DNA from: Dendrolimus kikuchii | Taxonomy: Eukaryota; Arthropoda; Insecta; Lepidoptera; Lasiocampidae | Reading direction: 5' to 3' | Length of the DNA stretch: 64,000 bases | NCBI GenBank assembly: GCA_019925095.2 | Contig: CM034402.1 | Location: 10,923,501 to 10,987,500 of the forward strand | Shown: positions 52,300-63,659 of the stretch, one piece after another | Numbering within the stretch: the stretch's first letter is position 1 | Layout of the letters: every line of letters starts with the position of its first letter | Program-made: the position numbers and the translations under genes | Notes under the pieces: model-generated | Databases searched by the model: none | The model's input: only the letters and a program-made list of their open reading frames with translations | What the model was told of the DNA's origin: nothing

Positions 52300-55225
52300 T
52301 ACATATTCTGGGATCATAATAACAAAAGTAAACTTATAATTGAAACTGAATAAAACAACACGTGACAAAGACGTGCCCAAGACATACATATGCCTGCTCT
52401 TTCGACCTTTATTCTACATAAACGTATTGGGATTGTAATTAATGGATTACATACTGCGATTGTAGCTTAACAAGAAATATACTTCAGTTGACAGAAAAAA
52501 CGGAATAATCTAAATAATGGAAAAACACAGTCATACCATTTTATAAACACATAAGAAAAACAAGGCATTGTATGTTTTTGATATTATTACTACGAAACGT
52601 GAAAATAATTTGGGATGTTAAATAAATAATATATATTGTATATGCCCAGTTGTGCAAAGTAAATATCAATACATTTGTTGGAAACCCTTTCAACGCGCCT
52701 TCACTCGCGTTGACTTTGCATCAATATTCCGCAGAAAATATCCAATCTTCTGGATTGAAAAATCCAATGTACTTAGACAGCAGTCATTAAAAATACATTA
52801 CACCAAATTTCATGAATATCTATCTGTTCATTCACAACAAGGGAAGAAGTATCTTATAAATCAATTTTCAAATTTTTCGCTTGTTGGTATAGATATTATT
52901 TTGTGTTAATGTAGCTCTAACAGTCTAGGAAAGGTGCTATATTACTTGTAACCCATTCCATGTAATTTAATGAATTCTCAAAACTATTAAACCAATTTTC
53001 TACTGTTACATTGTAATAGTTATCAGTTTAATAATAACCAAGTTACAATTATAATGTCACATTGAGCGCAAGTCTTTTGCAGTGATCTCATGTTGTTATT
53101 ATATCGAGACAATCAATATATTTAGAGTGTTGATACACAACACTTGCGTCGATGAAATAATTTCTCAAAATTATGGCAGAGTGCATGATAGCAATGCATA
53201 CTTTGTGCAATCGTTGGTATTAACGGCGACCGTGAATCACTAGTGTGTTCGTACCTTAATTGACAATAATGATATGCGACTTCTTGAAGATAATTAATTA
53301 CAGTCCAGTATATATGACACTGATTAAAATGTTGATACTAAACATGGAACCATTTCACGATTTAATCATATGCGTTCATGAAAAACAACTGTGGAATTTA
53401 ATAAAAAATATGCAAATATGATCATGACACCTTCTTAAAGTAACATATTCTCTATCTCTAAAATGAATTAAAATTGGTTTATTGGAATAATACTTAAAGT
53501 TATAGAAGGTTTAAAAATATTATATGGGAGTTATTTTTGACATGCACAGATTTAAGGGGGCGCTAGTGGTCGTCAAGGTAGACTTAGTCAATATATTACC
53601 GATGGAAGCTGGAGTTCATTGTCACGGAAATAAATATCGCGGCCACAGTATTATTGCAACAACAAATCGATACGTCGCATTCGCGTTTATTAAACATTAG
53701 CCTCTACGATTGCCTCTACGATTATGATATTATGAGCAATAAATATGATATACTATAAGAGATTCGCGTGTTTTCGTTTCAATGTCTTTCCTTAAAGAAT
53801 TTTATTTCCTTCAAAAGCATAAGACATGAAATTATTTCCGCATTGCAACTAACTACTATGTAAATTTTAGCGGTAATAGTCTACAAAAGATCATGTCAAA
53901 TGGAAAAGAGAGATAAGAAAGTGGACCAAGGGTTTTCAGCCATATATATTATGAAACAATACGGTGATGTGTAAGATGACAAAAATATTTTTAACAAATG
54001 ATAGACGCTTGTATTAAAATGATTATTTTTTACATACATACAGTTCCTCGTTGGCCATCGAAAGCGGTATTAGCTATGTATGACGGACAAGCGGTTTAGA
54101 GGCACACGACAACTTTCTCCTCTTTAATGCAAAAAAGGCACTATATTGCCTGCCTTACGAATGAAATTTGAAAAGCACATATTCACGCATGTGTACGCGA
54201 TACCGGCTTGACCACAAGATCTACATAGTCAAGGTGTCGACAATATCCAATAAAACTTCCGAAGAATTAATATACAACGATTTCCTATATTTCAACACGT
54301 AACAGTCAAATATTGCCCGTAATTCCATTAATGGAATTTAATTTAAAGCAGTTGCAGCAATTCAATGTAAAGTTTATACTTAGACCTTAAGAAAATGAGA
54401 TATTCTTTCACGAATTTTCGTATTTGCATTTCATAATTGTCACAGCGTCAATCACGCTGCAATAGACCTTACGAGGCAATCGTTTATGTGAATCAAACAC
54501 CAAAATGTCTGTTGCAGTGTTTGATATTATTAATAATCCACGAGACTACCAAATACTTAAGAAAATCAACGGCGTGCAAAGCGTGCTTCTGTTGTAATGT
54601 ACAGCGGTCGGTTCAGCGGCGTCCTTAATGGTTGAACAGCGCTTACGCAAAGGTCGTTTATCAAAATTGCGTTTATGAATTCAAGAGAACTGGAATAGGA
54701 CAAATTGGTAGTTGCAATAATGATTGTTTAACATCTCTGTAAAAAGAAGTGTAGCCATCGTCAATGTGTAAAAGAGAAAGCATGAGAATAGTTCTCTTCG
54801 GTAATGATTGATCTTTTTCAATGGTTATACGAAGATATCAACACCATAAGAGTGGAAATGTTTCTGAATACAAAAATTGTCACTAGTTGCGCCAAACATC
54901 TGCTATAGAGTTTCACAGTACTTCATTCACGAATTACTCATTTGAAAGTTTGTGCAAAAGTTTTAAAATTTACTACGATATTTCGCGAATAACGGTAAAG
55001 ACGAGCAAACGCACTAAGCTTACAAACAATATTGTATACAATATTCTTGGTAATACTTAAAAGAACAGGTTTATATTTTCACAACTATGAACAACGTTAT
55101 ATGAGGATTTTTCCGGAAGGAAGTCTAGCTGCATCTAGGTGTTTATTGCAAAATACATATAGCATAAAGTTTGAAACTAACCTTAAGTTGTATTGTTTAT
55201 CTATGTAAGTTAAGAGGTATTATTA
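52300..55225. other. No gene seen
   Basis: AT-rich, with isolated chance frames (52652-52909, 54437-54628) and no recognisable repeat termini or RNA genes. Confidence 0.5.
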
Positions 55226-55229
55226 CTAG

Positions 55230-55453
55230 GGTTATCATACGTCCTCAAACACAAATCGAGAAACGCCAAAATCCACAGTGGCATCAATTCGGGGTCCAAT
55301 AGCTTAAGCACGCGCAACGAAGTGAAAGTGAATAACGCGCACGTACGGCTGGCTCGCAGCCCCAATAAGACGACATCGCCGTCCGCATACTTCAGCAATT
55401 ACCACGAGGAAATCAGCACCGTTCTAACGAGTTGCTCGCAAATCCTCACATGA
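55230..55453 (+). CDS. Candidate terminal coding exon, unrecognised (Ser/Asn-rich)
   Basis: After a possible acceptor (ttattactag) a frame of about 73 codons reads LSYVLKHKSRNAKIHSGINS ... LARSPNKTTSPSAYFSNYHE ... SQILT and stops at TGA 55451-55453. It is near 50% GC inside roughly one-third-GC DNA, with many C/G third positions, which favours coding. The antisense strand is also open. The composition fits a hydrophilic C-terminal tail; no family recognised. Confidence 0.3.
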
Positions 55454-56378
55454 AGCATCAAAGAAAACTCTTAATGAAAAGTTATCAATAAACAGCCCCG
55501 TAGATTTGGTTGTCAGTACATTAATAAGCGTTACAATCAAACTTGTTCATCTAGGCAACATCCGATAATACAAACATCATCGTAAGATATTAAATTGTTC
55601 TGTTCTCGCACACCCAACCCTGAAAGCACGGTCGAATCTGACGTGTGTAGTAAGTGATCGACCTTATCTGCGTGGGGTTCTTTTTAAATCTATCCGGATA
55701 AACCGTGCAGACAGCAGACTGGTTTTACGTAACGATCGGTCACGGTTATTGTTAAAACAAAGACGCCTCTGTCAGAGTAGTTCGACGTGAGGTTTGTGCA
55801 TGGAACACTGTTGCGTGCAGAAGAAAATGGAAAGTAAATGATAAAATATTAAAAAGTTTAAAGACTCCTATACTCTTCGTTCATAAATATAGAATTCCAT
55901 TATTTAAATTAAACATGTTAAACAAATTAAAACTTATGTAGCATCTGCTGCTTAAATTGGCTGAATCAAATAACTAGTTTACATATTAATATCGAGAAGA
56001 ATGAAATTTAAAAAACAATAAGCATGGGATTTGATAGGAAAGATAAAATATATCAATCATTGTATGATTCTCATAGTAGTTAATCAAATTACAACTCACA
56101 AAGCTTGTTACAAATTTAGAACAGAATAAAATATGTTTTACAAGGCAAAAATCCAAAAACAAGATACAAGATTTTCCACAGCCATGAAATTTTGCATTAA
56201 ATACCAATTAATTTGTATTTAAAAAATATTTTGTGGCTATATTAACAACATGCATATAGGCCTGTTTTTTAGGGTTCATTGTGACAAAAAAAATATTTTT
56301 TCGATTTTTACTTTAATTTAATGCGAATTCAACTCGTGTTTGATTTACAGACTTGATAAGGAAACAATATGGGATATT

Positions 56379-56560
56379 TTTAACCGACTTCAAAAAAGAA
56401 GGAGGTTCTCAATTCGTCTTAATGTTCTATTGTATGTTCGTTACTCGATTTCTCCGGCAATTGTGGATTGTGTTCTTTTATGTTTTACTTGGCACCATAT
56501 TTATTTATTTTTATTTTAGTGTAGTCGGTTTTCTTTTTGATACAAAAAAAAAATCTAAGT
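56379..56560 (+). repeat. ACCGACTTCAAAAAAG repeat element
   Basis: It begins AACCGACTTCAAAAAAGAAG and ends GTAGTCGGTTTTC, with ACCGACT and AGTCGGT as short inverted ends. This is a repeat I recognise as very common in Lepidoptera. The 78-codon frame inside is not a host gene. Confidence 0.65.
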
Positions 56561-56627
56561 TAAATTACTGTCCGATATTAATACTATAAAGTACAGGATC
56601 AGCAGTCTATTTGAAAAAATACATTAA

Positions 56628-56720
56628 TTTTTGCCCGCGGCTTCGCTTGCGTTAAAATGGCATATACGACATACGTATGTCATGAGGTGGGCATGATTTT
56701 TACTTCAAAGTACCTAATAA
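56628..56720. repeat. Degenerate Helitron-like piece
   Basis: TTTTTGCCCGCGGCTTCGCT matches the 3'-terminal region of the Helitron family on the minus strand, but the CTAG end is decayed. Confidence 0.4.
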
Positions 56721-57719
56721 TAAATACCTGTAACGCCATCTAGCAAAGCGAATGTGGATCTAACCATGAGAGTAGCACGTTAAAATTGTCGCTATCATGT
56801 CATTATCGTTGCCATGGCGATGTTTTTGTTAGTAAAATGCATCGATGGAGTCAATAAAACAGTACTTTTTCTGGATGAAAGGTACCCTATGTTCTATAAC
56901 AACAATCTGACGACGTATACGGAAAATTTCGTGACGACCGTAGTTAAGGCGTGACGTCGCAAACAAAACAAACTCACATTCACAATTATGACATTCGTTG
57001 GACATTATAGACCATTTGAGCATCTCCTCGATAACTATCTTGTCCCTTTATCTCCGCCATCAAATCGTAACTAATTATGTATTCGGCGCATACGCAACTT
57101 GGTTTCCGGTACGTTTGCATATTTAACTGTTATTTTTTCACCCTTTTTCTACTAGTTAAACTTGACCGAGTACTAGGTTATTACTATAGAATTTGACATA
57201 GGTAGGTATAACATGACGTCCTTGTGACCAGTGTATACACTATTGTTGGGTCACGTGACCGTCTCTCTATTATGATCTGATAAAAGAGTCCTCGACAGTA
57301 CAGATTCGTTTAGTACTGACGACAAAGAGCATTAATTTTAAACAATTGATTGTGAGCGAATCGGTTTCGCTTAGGGAATATTTCTCTATATTGTAAACTA
57401 CAATATGAGCAGTAACTCTTATTCGGTACATCACGAGACAGCTTACAGACGGTTAATCTAATAAATCTTATACAAAATTTTATATAAAAAATTACGATTA
57501 TTTTTTGCCAATCATTAGGTGAAAGAATTTATAGTAAGATATAGAAACCCGACTTTAGAAATACAGGTAGGATAAGCCTTAAGACATATAACAACGTGAA
57601 TTACTAAACTAACCAAAATTAAGTGAGTATGTAACTAACACCACACATAATATGCAAAGATAAATACAATAATATTAAAAAAAAAACAATTAGCATGTGA
57701 GGAGCATTTTGATTAAATA

Positions 57720-58280
57720 CTAGGATTTGCCGGCGGCTTCGTTACGTTTGACTTGATATTCCCATTGGATACCCGGGAAACAAAGTATTGCAGCATTTAT
57801 AAAACAGTGTAAGCTATTGTTTTAATGGAAACTGTGTCGTAATAAGCTAATTTTTATACACCCGAACGACTACAAACCGCTCCCGGGAAAATTCCTGCAG
57901 GATTCCCGGGATAAAAAGTATCACACACTTTATTAAATAAAATTTGCTATCGATCAGTGAAAAAACAGCAGCGGAATTCGATTTTTTTTTCAATCTGGCC
58001 ATGTGAAATAATTTCCAGATAAATTACCTTGGGATTCCCGGGGTAAAAAAGTTTTAAAAAGCGCAGATTTTAAGTCTAAGAATTTGCTGTCGATCAGCAA
58101 AAACCGCATCGAAATCGGGGCCCAGTAGATTTTATGTGAATCCCGAACAAACAGACAAGAAAAATTGCGTCGTGTTCTCCGTCGTTTATATTAATATAAT
58201 CTATTCCAATTATTGTTTTTAAATAGCTTCAATGTACATAGCACACAGCATGTTTAGAATTTTATAATATTATACATAGA
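57720..58280 (-). mobile_element. Non-autonomous Helitron, complete
   Basis: The 3' end is CTAG|T (57723-57720) and the 5' end A|TCTATGTATAATATTATA (58280) on the minus strand; 561 bp. Its body is shared with 47552-48073 and the fragments at 32142, 33690 and 26985. No open frame. Confidence 0.75.
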
Positions 58281-58604
58281 TATTATATGAACTTCTAGTT
58301 CAGGATTACTTTGAAATGATTTTTTTAAATAAGTATGCAAACTTTTTAGATTAAATTATATAAATATGGAGAGACTGGCTCTTAATCTCAAAAAAAAGGA
58401 AAATTTAAAAATAGAACTGCAGTAAAACAAATGAATATAGCCGGGAAAAGAAAATTTACTCGTAGTATCAGATTTGCGTGTTATTTATAGCAAAGTTTTA
58501 AATTGATTCTCATTGATTTTTTATTCTTTTGTCAATTGAATTATTGTTACCAGCAGAATTGTTGGGTTAGTTTTTTAACTCATCGAGAGTTTTTGAACCA
58601 TAAT

Positions 58605-59732
58605 ATGGATACTTCGTCCGAACAAGCGGCTCAAATTGTAGCATTGGTGCGGGAGGGCTTGGATCAACGAACGATTGGTAGAAATTTAAATTTAAACCAG
58701 TCTACGGTTTCTAGAATATACAGAAGGTTTGTGGAGACAGGTTCTTACAGAAGGAGACGTGGTACAGGCAGGACTCGAGCAACCACCGGTCGTGATGACC
58801 GATTTATTGTTACAACTTCCCTGCGAAATCGTTTCCTCACGTCTGTTAACATCAAAACAGAGCTTAATGAAGTGCGTGGAGTAAACGTGAGTGCACGAAC
58901 AATAAGAAGAAGGTTAAAGGAAGCGGATATCACCCCTTTTAGACCAGCAAATGGTCCAAAGTTGTCTGTAGCTCACAGACAAGCTCGCTTAAGATTTGCG
59001 CGTGATCACCTGAATTGGACAGAAGAGCAATGGACCTCCGTATTGTTCACGGACGAGTGTAGGACATGTTTATATGGTGCAGATGGTCGCAGAAGAGTCT
59101 ATCGTCGACGTGGGGAGCGATATGCTCAAAGTTGCATTGAGGAGCGTGTTCCTTTTGGAGGCGGTTCGTGTATGGTCTGGGGTGGCATATCGATGAACGG
59201 GCGAACAGAACTTGTGTTCATAGACATGGTCCGTCAAAACGGTAATAGAGGGGGTTTGACTGCACATCGCTACATAACAGAGATCTTAGAAGATCACGTG
59301 GTGCCTTACATGGGATTCATAGGCGAAAATTTTACTTTAATGCAGGATAATGCCCGGCCGCACGCTGCTGCACAAGTTCGACAATATTGCGAAGAGGTTG
59401 GGATACGTACAATGAATTGGCCAGCACGCAGCCCGGATCTTAATCCCATTGAGCATGTTTGGGACAATTTAAAAAGAGCTGTATATGCGAGAAACCCTTT
59501 GCCCACGACAGTGGCAGCACTAAGAACAGCACTTTCAGAAGAATGGGACAATATTCCGCAAGATCTTTTAATAACCCTAATAAAATCTATGCGGAACCGA
59601 TTAGAATCCGTAATAAGAAATAAGACCGACATGCGTACCCAATTGCATATCGCTACTTTTAGTATGACCAAGTTCCAAAATTTGTTGTTTGGTAAAGAAA
59701 TAGAGATAGAGGAATTGGTAATTTTTGTATAG
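58605..59732 (+). CDS. Tc1-like transposase, intact 375-codon DD34E frame
   Basis: Starting at MDTSSEQAAQIVALVREGLD, it has an N-terminal helix-turn-helix (QRTIGRNLNLNQSTVSRIYR), a GR-rich hook, a second HTH (VNVSARTIRRRLKEADI), then the RNase-H-like catalytic core. FTDEC (Asp150, 59052-59054), GGGSCMVWGGIS, MQDNARPH (Asp248, 59346-59348) and SPDLNPIEHVW (Glu283, 59451-59453) are all present. Exactly 34 residues separate Asp248 and Glu283, the classical Tc1 spacing. No internal stop. An upstream in-frame ATG at 58503 adds 34 non-homologous residues; 58605 is preferred. The C-terminal 35 or so residues overlap a direct repeat. Terminal inverted repeats were not identified. It may still be, or recently have been, active. 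Confidence 0.9.
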   Translation: MDTSSEQAAQIVALVREGLDQRTIGRNLNLNQSTVSRIYRRFVETGSYRRRRGTGRTRATTGRDDRFIVTTSLRNRFLTSVNIKTELNEVRGVNVSARTIRRRLKEADITPFRPANGPKLSVAHRQARLRFARDHLNWTEEQWTSVLFTDECRTCLYGADGRRRVYRRRGERYAQSCIEERVPFGGGSCMVWGGISMNGRTELVFIDMVRQNGNRGGLTAHRYITEILEDHVVPYMGFIGENFTLMQDNARPHAAAQVRQYCEEVGIRTMNWPARSPDLNPIEHVWDNLKRAVYARNPLPTTVAALRTALSEEWDNIPQDLLITLIKSMRNRLESVIRNKTDMRTQLHIATFSMTKFQNLLFGKEIEIEELVIFV

Positions 59733-59930
59733 TTTTGATTATTAATTAAAAATAAAATTTGGTACGTCACTTGACTATATAGTACTCGATTTTTAAACAT
59801 TAACTTTTTGCTGTTGATTTTGTATTCAATATTCAAAAAATATTATCGCACATTCATAAACACAGGTAGGTAAATAAGACCGACATGTGTACCCAATTGC
59901 ATATCACTACTTTTAGTACCAAGTTCCTTA
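59620..59930 (+). repeat. Pair of about 50-bp direct repeats at the Tc1 3' end
   Basis: ATAAGACCGACATGCGTACC ... CTACTTTTAGTATGACCAAG (59620-59675) is repeated at 59876-59930 with a few changes. The first copy overlaps the end of the transposase frame. Confidence 0.8.
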
Positions 59931-59934
59931 TAAT

Positions 59935-60700
59935 CAGTTGTGACACACAGACAGACGGGCATCAGACTAAGACCATTCGTTCAACAAAGGGTTCATTTGT
60001 ATCCTAACAAAAGCTAAGTGAACAACCAATACATCAATCAATACATTTAGTACACAATGAATTTGGACTTAATCGAGAAAGTACTAAGAACTATAAAAAA
60101 ATAACAACTAAATTTTTACTTTTTAAAAACTGATTTCCCAAGTATGATTCCAGCCTTATTACGATCAGTTCAACGTCGTCTTTAAGCTGTATTTTATTCT
60201 AAGTCCATTGCATTATGTTAAATAGATCAGTCATTGTGCGCGAAATCAATCCGTCTCAAATATACACACACATGATATCATAGACACAATCGAAATGACC
60301 CATTGCTGCTTCATGATTATTAAGACATATTTCTAATAATTCCAACTTATATATAATTGACGGCTGACTGGTTTTGTGTAGAAAGAGATGTTATTTATAC
60401 ATCAATCAGTCAGTCATATATTTTTTAATAACAAAATGTTCATTTTTACATTTAGACATGCACAACAAAACCGAATCCTGTTTTCAAGGACTGCAATAAT
60501 GTTCCGTAAACCGTTGGTGAAGGTAATAGTCTGGAGGACAACGACCTGACCGACTCAAATCGTATTCCAAGTTACACTGTGATCAACATTCAATTTTACA
60601 ATAAAGAACATTGAGTTCAATGTACATAGTCGCGTACCGTTCATTAGATACAAAGATAACAGTTGATACATGCATTTGTTATACGTTCAATTATCTCGAT
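59935..60700. other. No gene seen
   Basis: AT-rich. A short inverted pair (GGCTGACTGG / CAATCAGTCAGTC, 60362-60415) is the only structure noticed. Confidence 0.4.
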
Positions 60701-60707
60701 ACTTCAG

Positions 60708-60783
60708 GCGACTCGAGCGCATCGATTACAGAACCGAGTGGATTACGTGAATTTTGCTATGAGGATGCGCAGAAAAAAATGAT
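60708..60783 (+). CDS. Weak candidate exon, unrecognised
   Basis: The acceptor ctcgatacttcag and donor GTAAGT bound a frame DSSASITEPSGLREFCYEDA QKKM. There is no recognised domain, and a frame this short is often open by chance. Confidence 0.2.
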
Positions 60784-60958
60784 GTAAGTAAACATCTCGA
60801 AAGTCGAGTTAAGTGTAGCGCAAAGAGGACAACGGCCCTCGCACCTGGGAGGTGCAATCCACATGCGCCCACTAGCGACTGGAACTGTTGCTATTTTTAC
60901 ACGGTCCACTATGTCTTATTTACTATTCTGGTCTGCGACTCATTGAATTGTGGTTATT

Positions 60959-61062
60959 ATGTGCAAGTTGGACATGTGCCAGCGAGTCTCGCACTTAACA
61001 CACCGATACAAAGATATTCAAGGAATGATGGCGAAGCGGTTTCAAAGAAGAGCATTTATCCC
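60959..61062 (+). CDS. Weak candidate exon, unrecognised
   Basis: An open frame reading VGHVPASLALNTPIQRYSRN and GEAVSKKSIYP runs into a perfect donor GTAAGTAT at 61063. The upstream border is uncertain, and its phase does not fit the candidate at 60708-60783 directly. Confidence 0.18.
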
Positions 61063-61264
61063 GTAAGTATTCTTAGGGACACATTTAAAAGAATCACAAA
61101 GCCAAGGTTGAATTTTATTATTGTATCACCAAGATCATTTAACCGCTTTACGCGTCATACGTGATCTAAAAACAATCATAATACAATTAGCGATATACAA
61201 ATCTGCTAATGATATTAGATTTTGAATAAGGTTTTCGAGGTCATTTACATACGATACGGGCAAG

Positions 61265-61385
61265 TGATTCGACGAGCAACAAGAGAAGAGATCACGTCAA
61301 ACCGGCAAGCGAGCCGAGCGGTGGCAACAAGTAAACCGGTCGAAGGCGCCGGCCGTCGGGCGCAGGGATCGACCGGAGTTTATCA
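61265..61385. other. GC-rich patch
   Basis: GGCAAGCGAGCCGAGCGGTG ... GGCGCCGGCCGTCGGGCGCA. This may be a promoter-proximal or untranslated exon sequence. No coding frame was recognised on either strand. Confidence 0.2.
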
Positions 61386-61691
61386 CCTTGTAAACAAAAT
61401 TGCATTAGTTATGATTTTTGCAACAACCAAATCGACGTAACTAATTCTTTAACGGGTCTATGTTTCAGGCGTTACTAATTCTCAAATTAATTCAATTTGA
61501 AACTTAAAACAGGACTTCTAACCATTGTAACTAAAACCATTGCCAGATATTAGAAAAAAGACAAGTAGCTATAGCAAATCGTTTATTTGATAGAGAACCA
61601 TAACGTTATATGTATCATGTAAACTACATAAACGCGTGAGTAAACCAAATGCTACTGGACAATCACGACTGCTTTGTGAAATAAAAATGCT

Positions 61692-62012
61692 TCACCATTT
61701 GTCAATGCGCACTCGAAAGTATCTAAGTAAGTAAGGGAAGTGAATCGAGTTACAGTTTGCTTTTTCGAAATTTAGGGCAAAAAGTTTAATAGACCACGGA
61801 CCGCAGAGTAAAGCAGCAAATCGCAATCGACTAAGTAGGTCATCACATAATTTCGCAAGCGTATCGAGAGCCGCAAGCGCTAGCTGAGATGCCCAATGCT
61901 GGTCAATACACACTTTGTGATGAAGGTTTGATCCAGAGGCGGTTACTTCTTCTAAGACAGCACACTTGCGAATATCTTCTAGTTCTAGACCAAAATTTCT
62001 ATACAGAAACAT
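61692..62012 (-). CDS. Unrecognised 106-codon frame
   Basis: The frame begins MFLYRNFGLELEDIRKCAVL and continues ASQLALAALDTLAKLCDDLL, SRLRFAALLCGPWSIKLFAL to TGA. The sequence looks protein-like: mixed codon use and amphipathic Leu/Ala spacing suggesting helices. A plausible acceptor (tgtttctgtatag) lies 14 nt inside the frame and a possible donor (ATG|GTGAAG) at its end, so it may be an internal or terminal exon. No family recognised. Confidence 0.3.
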   Translation of the reverse strand: MFLYRNFGLELEDIRKCAVLEEVTASGSNLHHKVCIDQHWASQLALAALDTLAKLCDDLLSRLRFAALLCGPWSIKLFALNFEKANCNSIHFPYLLRYFRVRIDKW

Positions 62013-62182
62013 TATTAGGTCTTAATCAGACCTCCATTTATTTTAGCTTTTTTATTTTTATATAAGTATAAAGAAATTAGGGCAAATAAAAATCTGATTG
62101 CAGAAGCATTCATTTCAATTATATTTATGATATGTATGTTGTTGTTTTAGTCAGTATTGCAAATCTATCAGTTTTAGCTTAA

Positions 62183-62235
62183 GGTTGTCTGGAATTAATC
62201 ATTTTTTAGTAATAAGGCAGGATCCCCATAATTTA
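62183..62235 (+). repeat. Degenerate GTTGTCTGGAATTAATC repeat tail
   Basis: AAGGTTGTCTGGAATTAATC ... AATAAGGCAGGATCC resembles the 22905 and 31528 repeats, strongly decayed. Confidence 0.35.
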
Positions 62236-62402
62236 GAATAAAATAATCGACATAATTTGTAATGTAATAACACGTCAGCACAGAGATAAGAGGAATGATA
62301 GATGAAGAATTGTATTAAAATAATGTTGTTTATGGTTGCATCATAATGACTAATACAATTTAGTACTGTAAAAATTGATTTTAGGCTTTTATTTCAGAAA
62401 TA

Positions 62403-63658
62403 CGTGTGACACTCAGAAAGTTTTGCGAAAATAAAATAATGTTCTATAGGTAAATATTTTTTATTAAATCTTTTCAAAGTACTCTCCACCAGCCCCTATA
62501 CAAAGTTTCATGCATCTGAACCAGTTTTCGAAACACTTTTTCCAGTCCGCCGCAGTCATCTCGTTTAGAGCTTGCTCCAACGCTAACAGCGTATCTTCCG
62601 GCGTCAAAAATTGTATCCCTTTGAGCTGATTTTTTATTTTCGGGAATAAAAAGAAGTCATACGATGCTAGCTCAGGGCTGTAAGGAGGGTGACCCAAGAG
62701 TTTGACCAGCGTGCTGTTCAGGAAGTCCCTCGTTTTGAGTGCGGTATGGGCGGGTGCGTTGTCGTGGTGGAGCAGTAGCCCGCGGAGCCCTGTGTTTGGT
62801 CGCTTGTTGCTCACAACAGAGAAAACTTCTGCCAAACGTTTGGTAGTATATCATTCGGCGTTGATGCTTCTTTCGTTCCGTAATCCGTAATCGCGATCAA
62901 AATCTTCCCCCTGCTTCTAGATCGCTTCATTTTCGTAGGCGTTGATTCCTTTTGAAACACCCAAACCATCGACTAGCGCTTCGTTTCTGGTTCGTATTTA
63001 TAAATCCAGCACTCATCACCTGTAATGATGTCGTAAACACGCCGAGACGAGTCTGCTTTAAATTTGTTTATCATATCACGCCACCATTCTACCCGGGCGT
63101 GCTTCTGAGCATCTGTGAGGTTGTGCGGCACCCAGCGTGAAACTATCCTCCGCACGCAAAGATAGAATCTCGTGAAGGCTTCCCGATCCAATCTGCAGTA
63201 TGTACTGAATCTCTTTGATATGTAACTCGCCTATTGTCTTGGATTAAATTTTTCACTGCTAGCACGTTTCCTTCTGTGACAGCTGTCAAAGGGCGATCAC
63301 TTCTTTCTTAATCCTCCAAAGTTAGGCGACCGCGCTTGAATTCGTTGTACTAACGATACACGGTTGCCTTTAAAGGGCCTTCATCCATCAATGCCATTTG
63401 AAGTCTATCGTATGATTCGTCCGTTTTCAGGCGATACTTGAAATCGTAAAAATCATAGCGCGAAATTGTTCCCGGCGCAGGTCCATTTTTAAATAAGACA
63501 CTATAATTTAAATTAGCTCGCAAACAATGTGGAGGGAAATTTTGAAATTTAAACGTACCTATTTTTACTTATAAATAATCGTATTTTCAAAATAGATTTA
63601 TAACTGGCCAGTCTCTCGTACATGAAGTTTTTTTCGCAACACTTTCTGAGTGGCCTGG
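62403..63658 (-). mobile_element. mariner element, decayed, with recognisable ends
   Basis: The left end CGTGTGACACTCAGAAAGTT (from 62403) and the inverse of the right end CCAGGCCACTCAGAAAGTGT (to 63658) match with one indel and a few changes. Both are flanked by TA. It is 1,256 bp, the usual mariner length, with the transposase on the minus strand. Confidence 0.85.
62464..63486 (-). pseudogene. mariner transposase pseudogene
   Basis: From ATG 63486 the N-terminus (MDLRREQFRAMIF) breaks by frameshift. Recognisable pieces follow in changing frames: SRWVPHNLTDAQKHARVEWW, ITGDECWIYKYEPETKR (first Asp), LLHHDNAPAHTALKTRDFL (second Asp), YSPELASYDFFLFPKIKNQL (third Asp, 34 residues later) and GGEYFEKI at the end. 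Several stops and shifts make it non-functional. It is a different lineage from the mariner at 34269 (different ends, SPELASYD motif). Confidence 0.88.
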
Positions 63659-63659
63659 T

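Noticed and set aside
59306..59836. 176-codon minus-strand frame
   Set aside because: Antisense of the Tc1 transposase, which has all catalytic motifs in the plus frame.
60708..61062. Chain of three mini-exons on the plus strand with matching phases
   Set aside because: It would need a 42-bp intron and a 26-bp exon, too short to be credible; only two separate weak candidates are kept.
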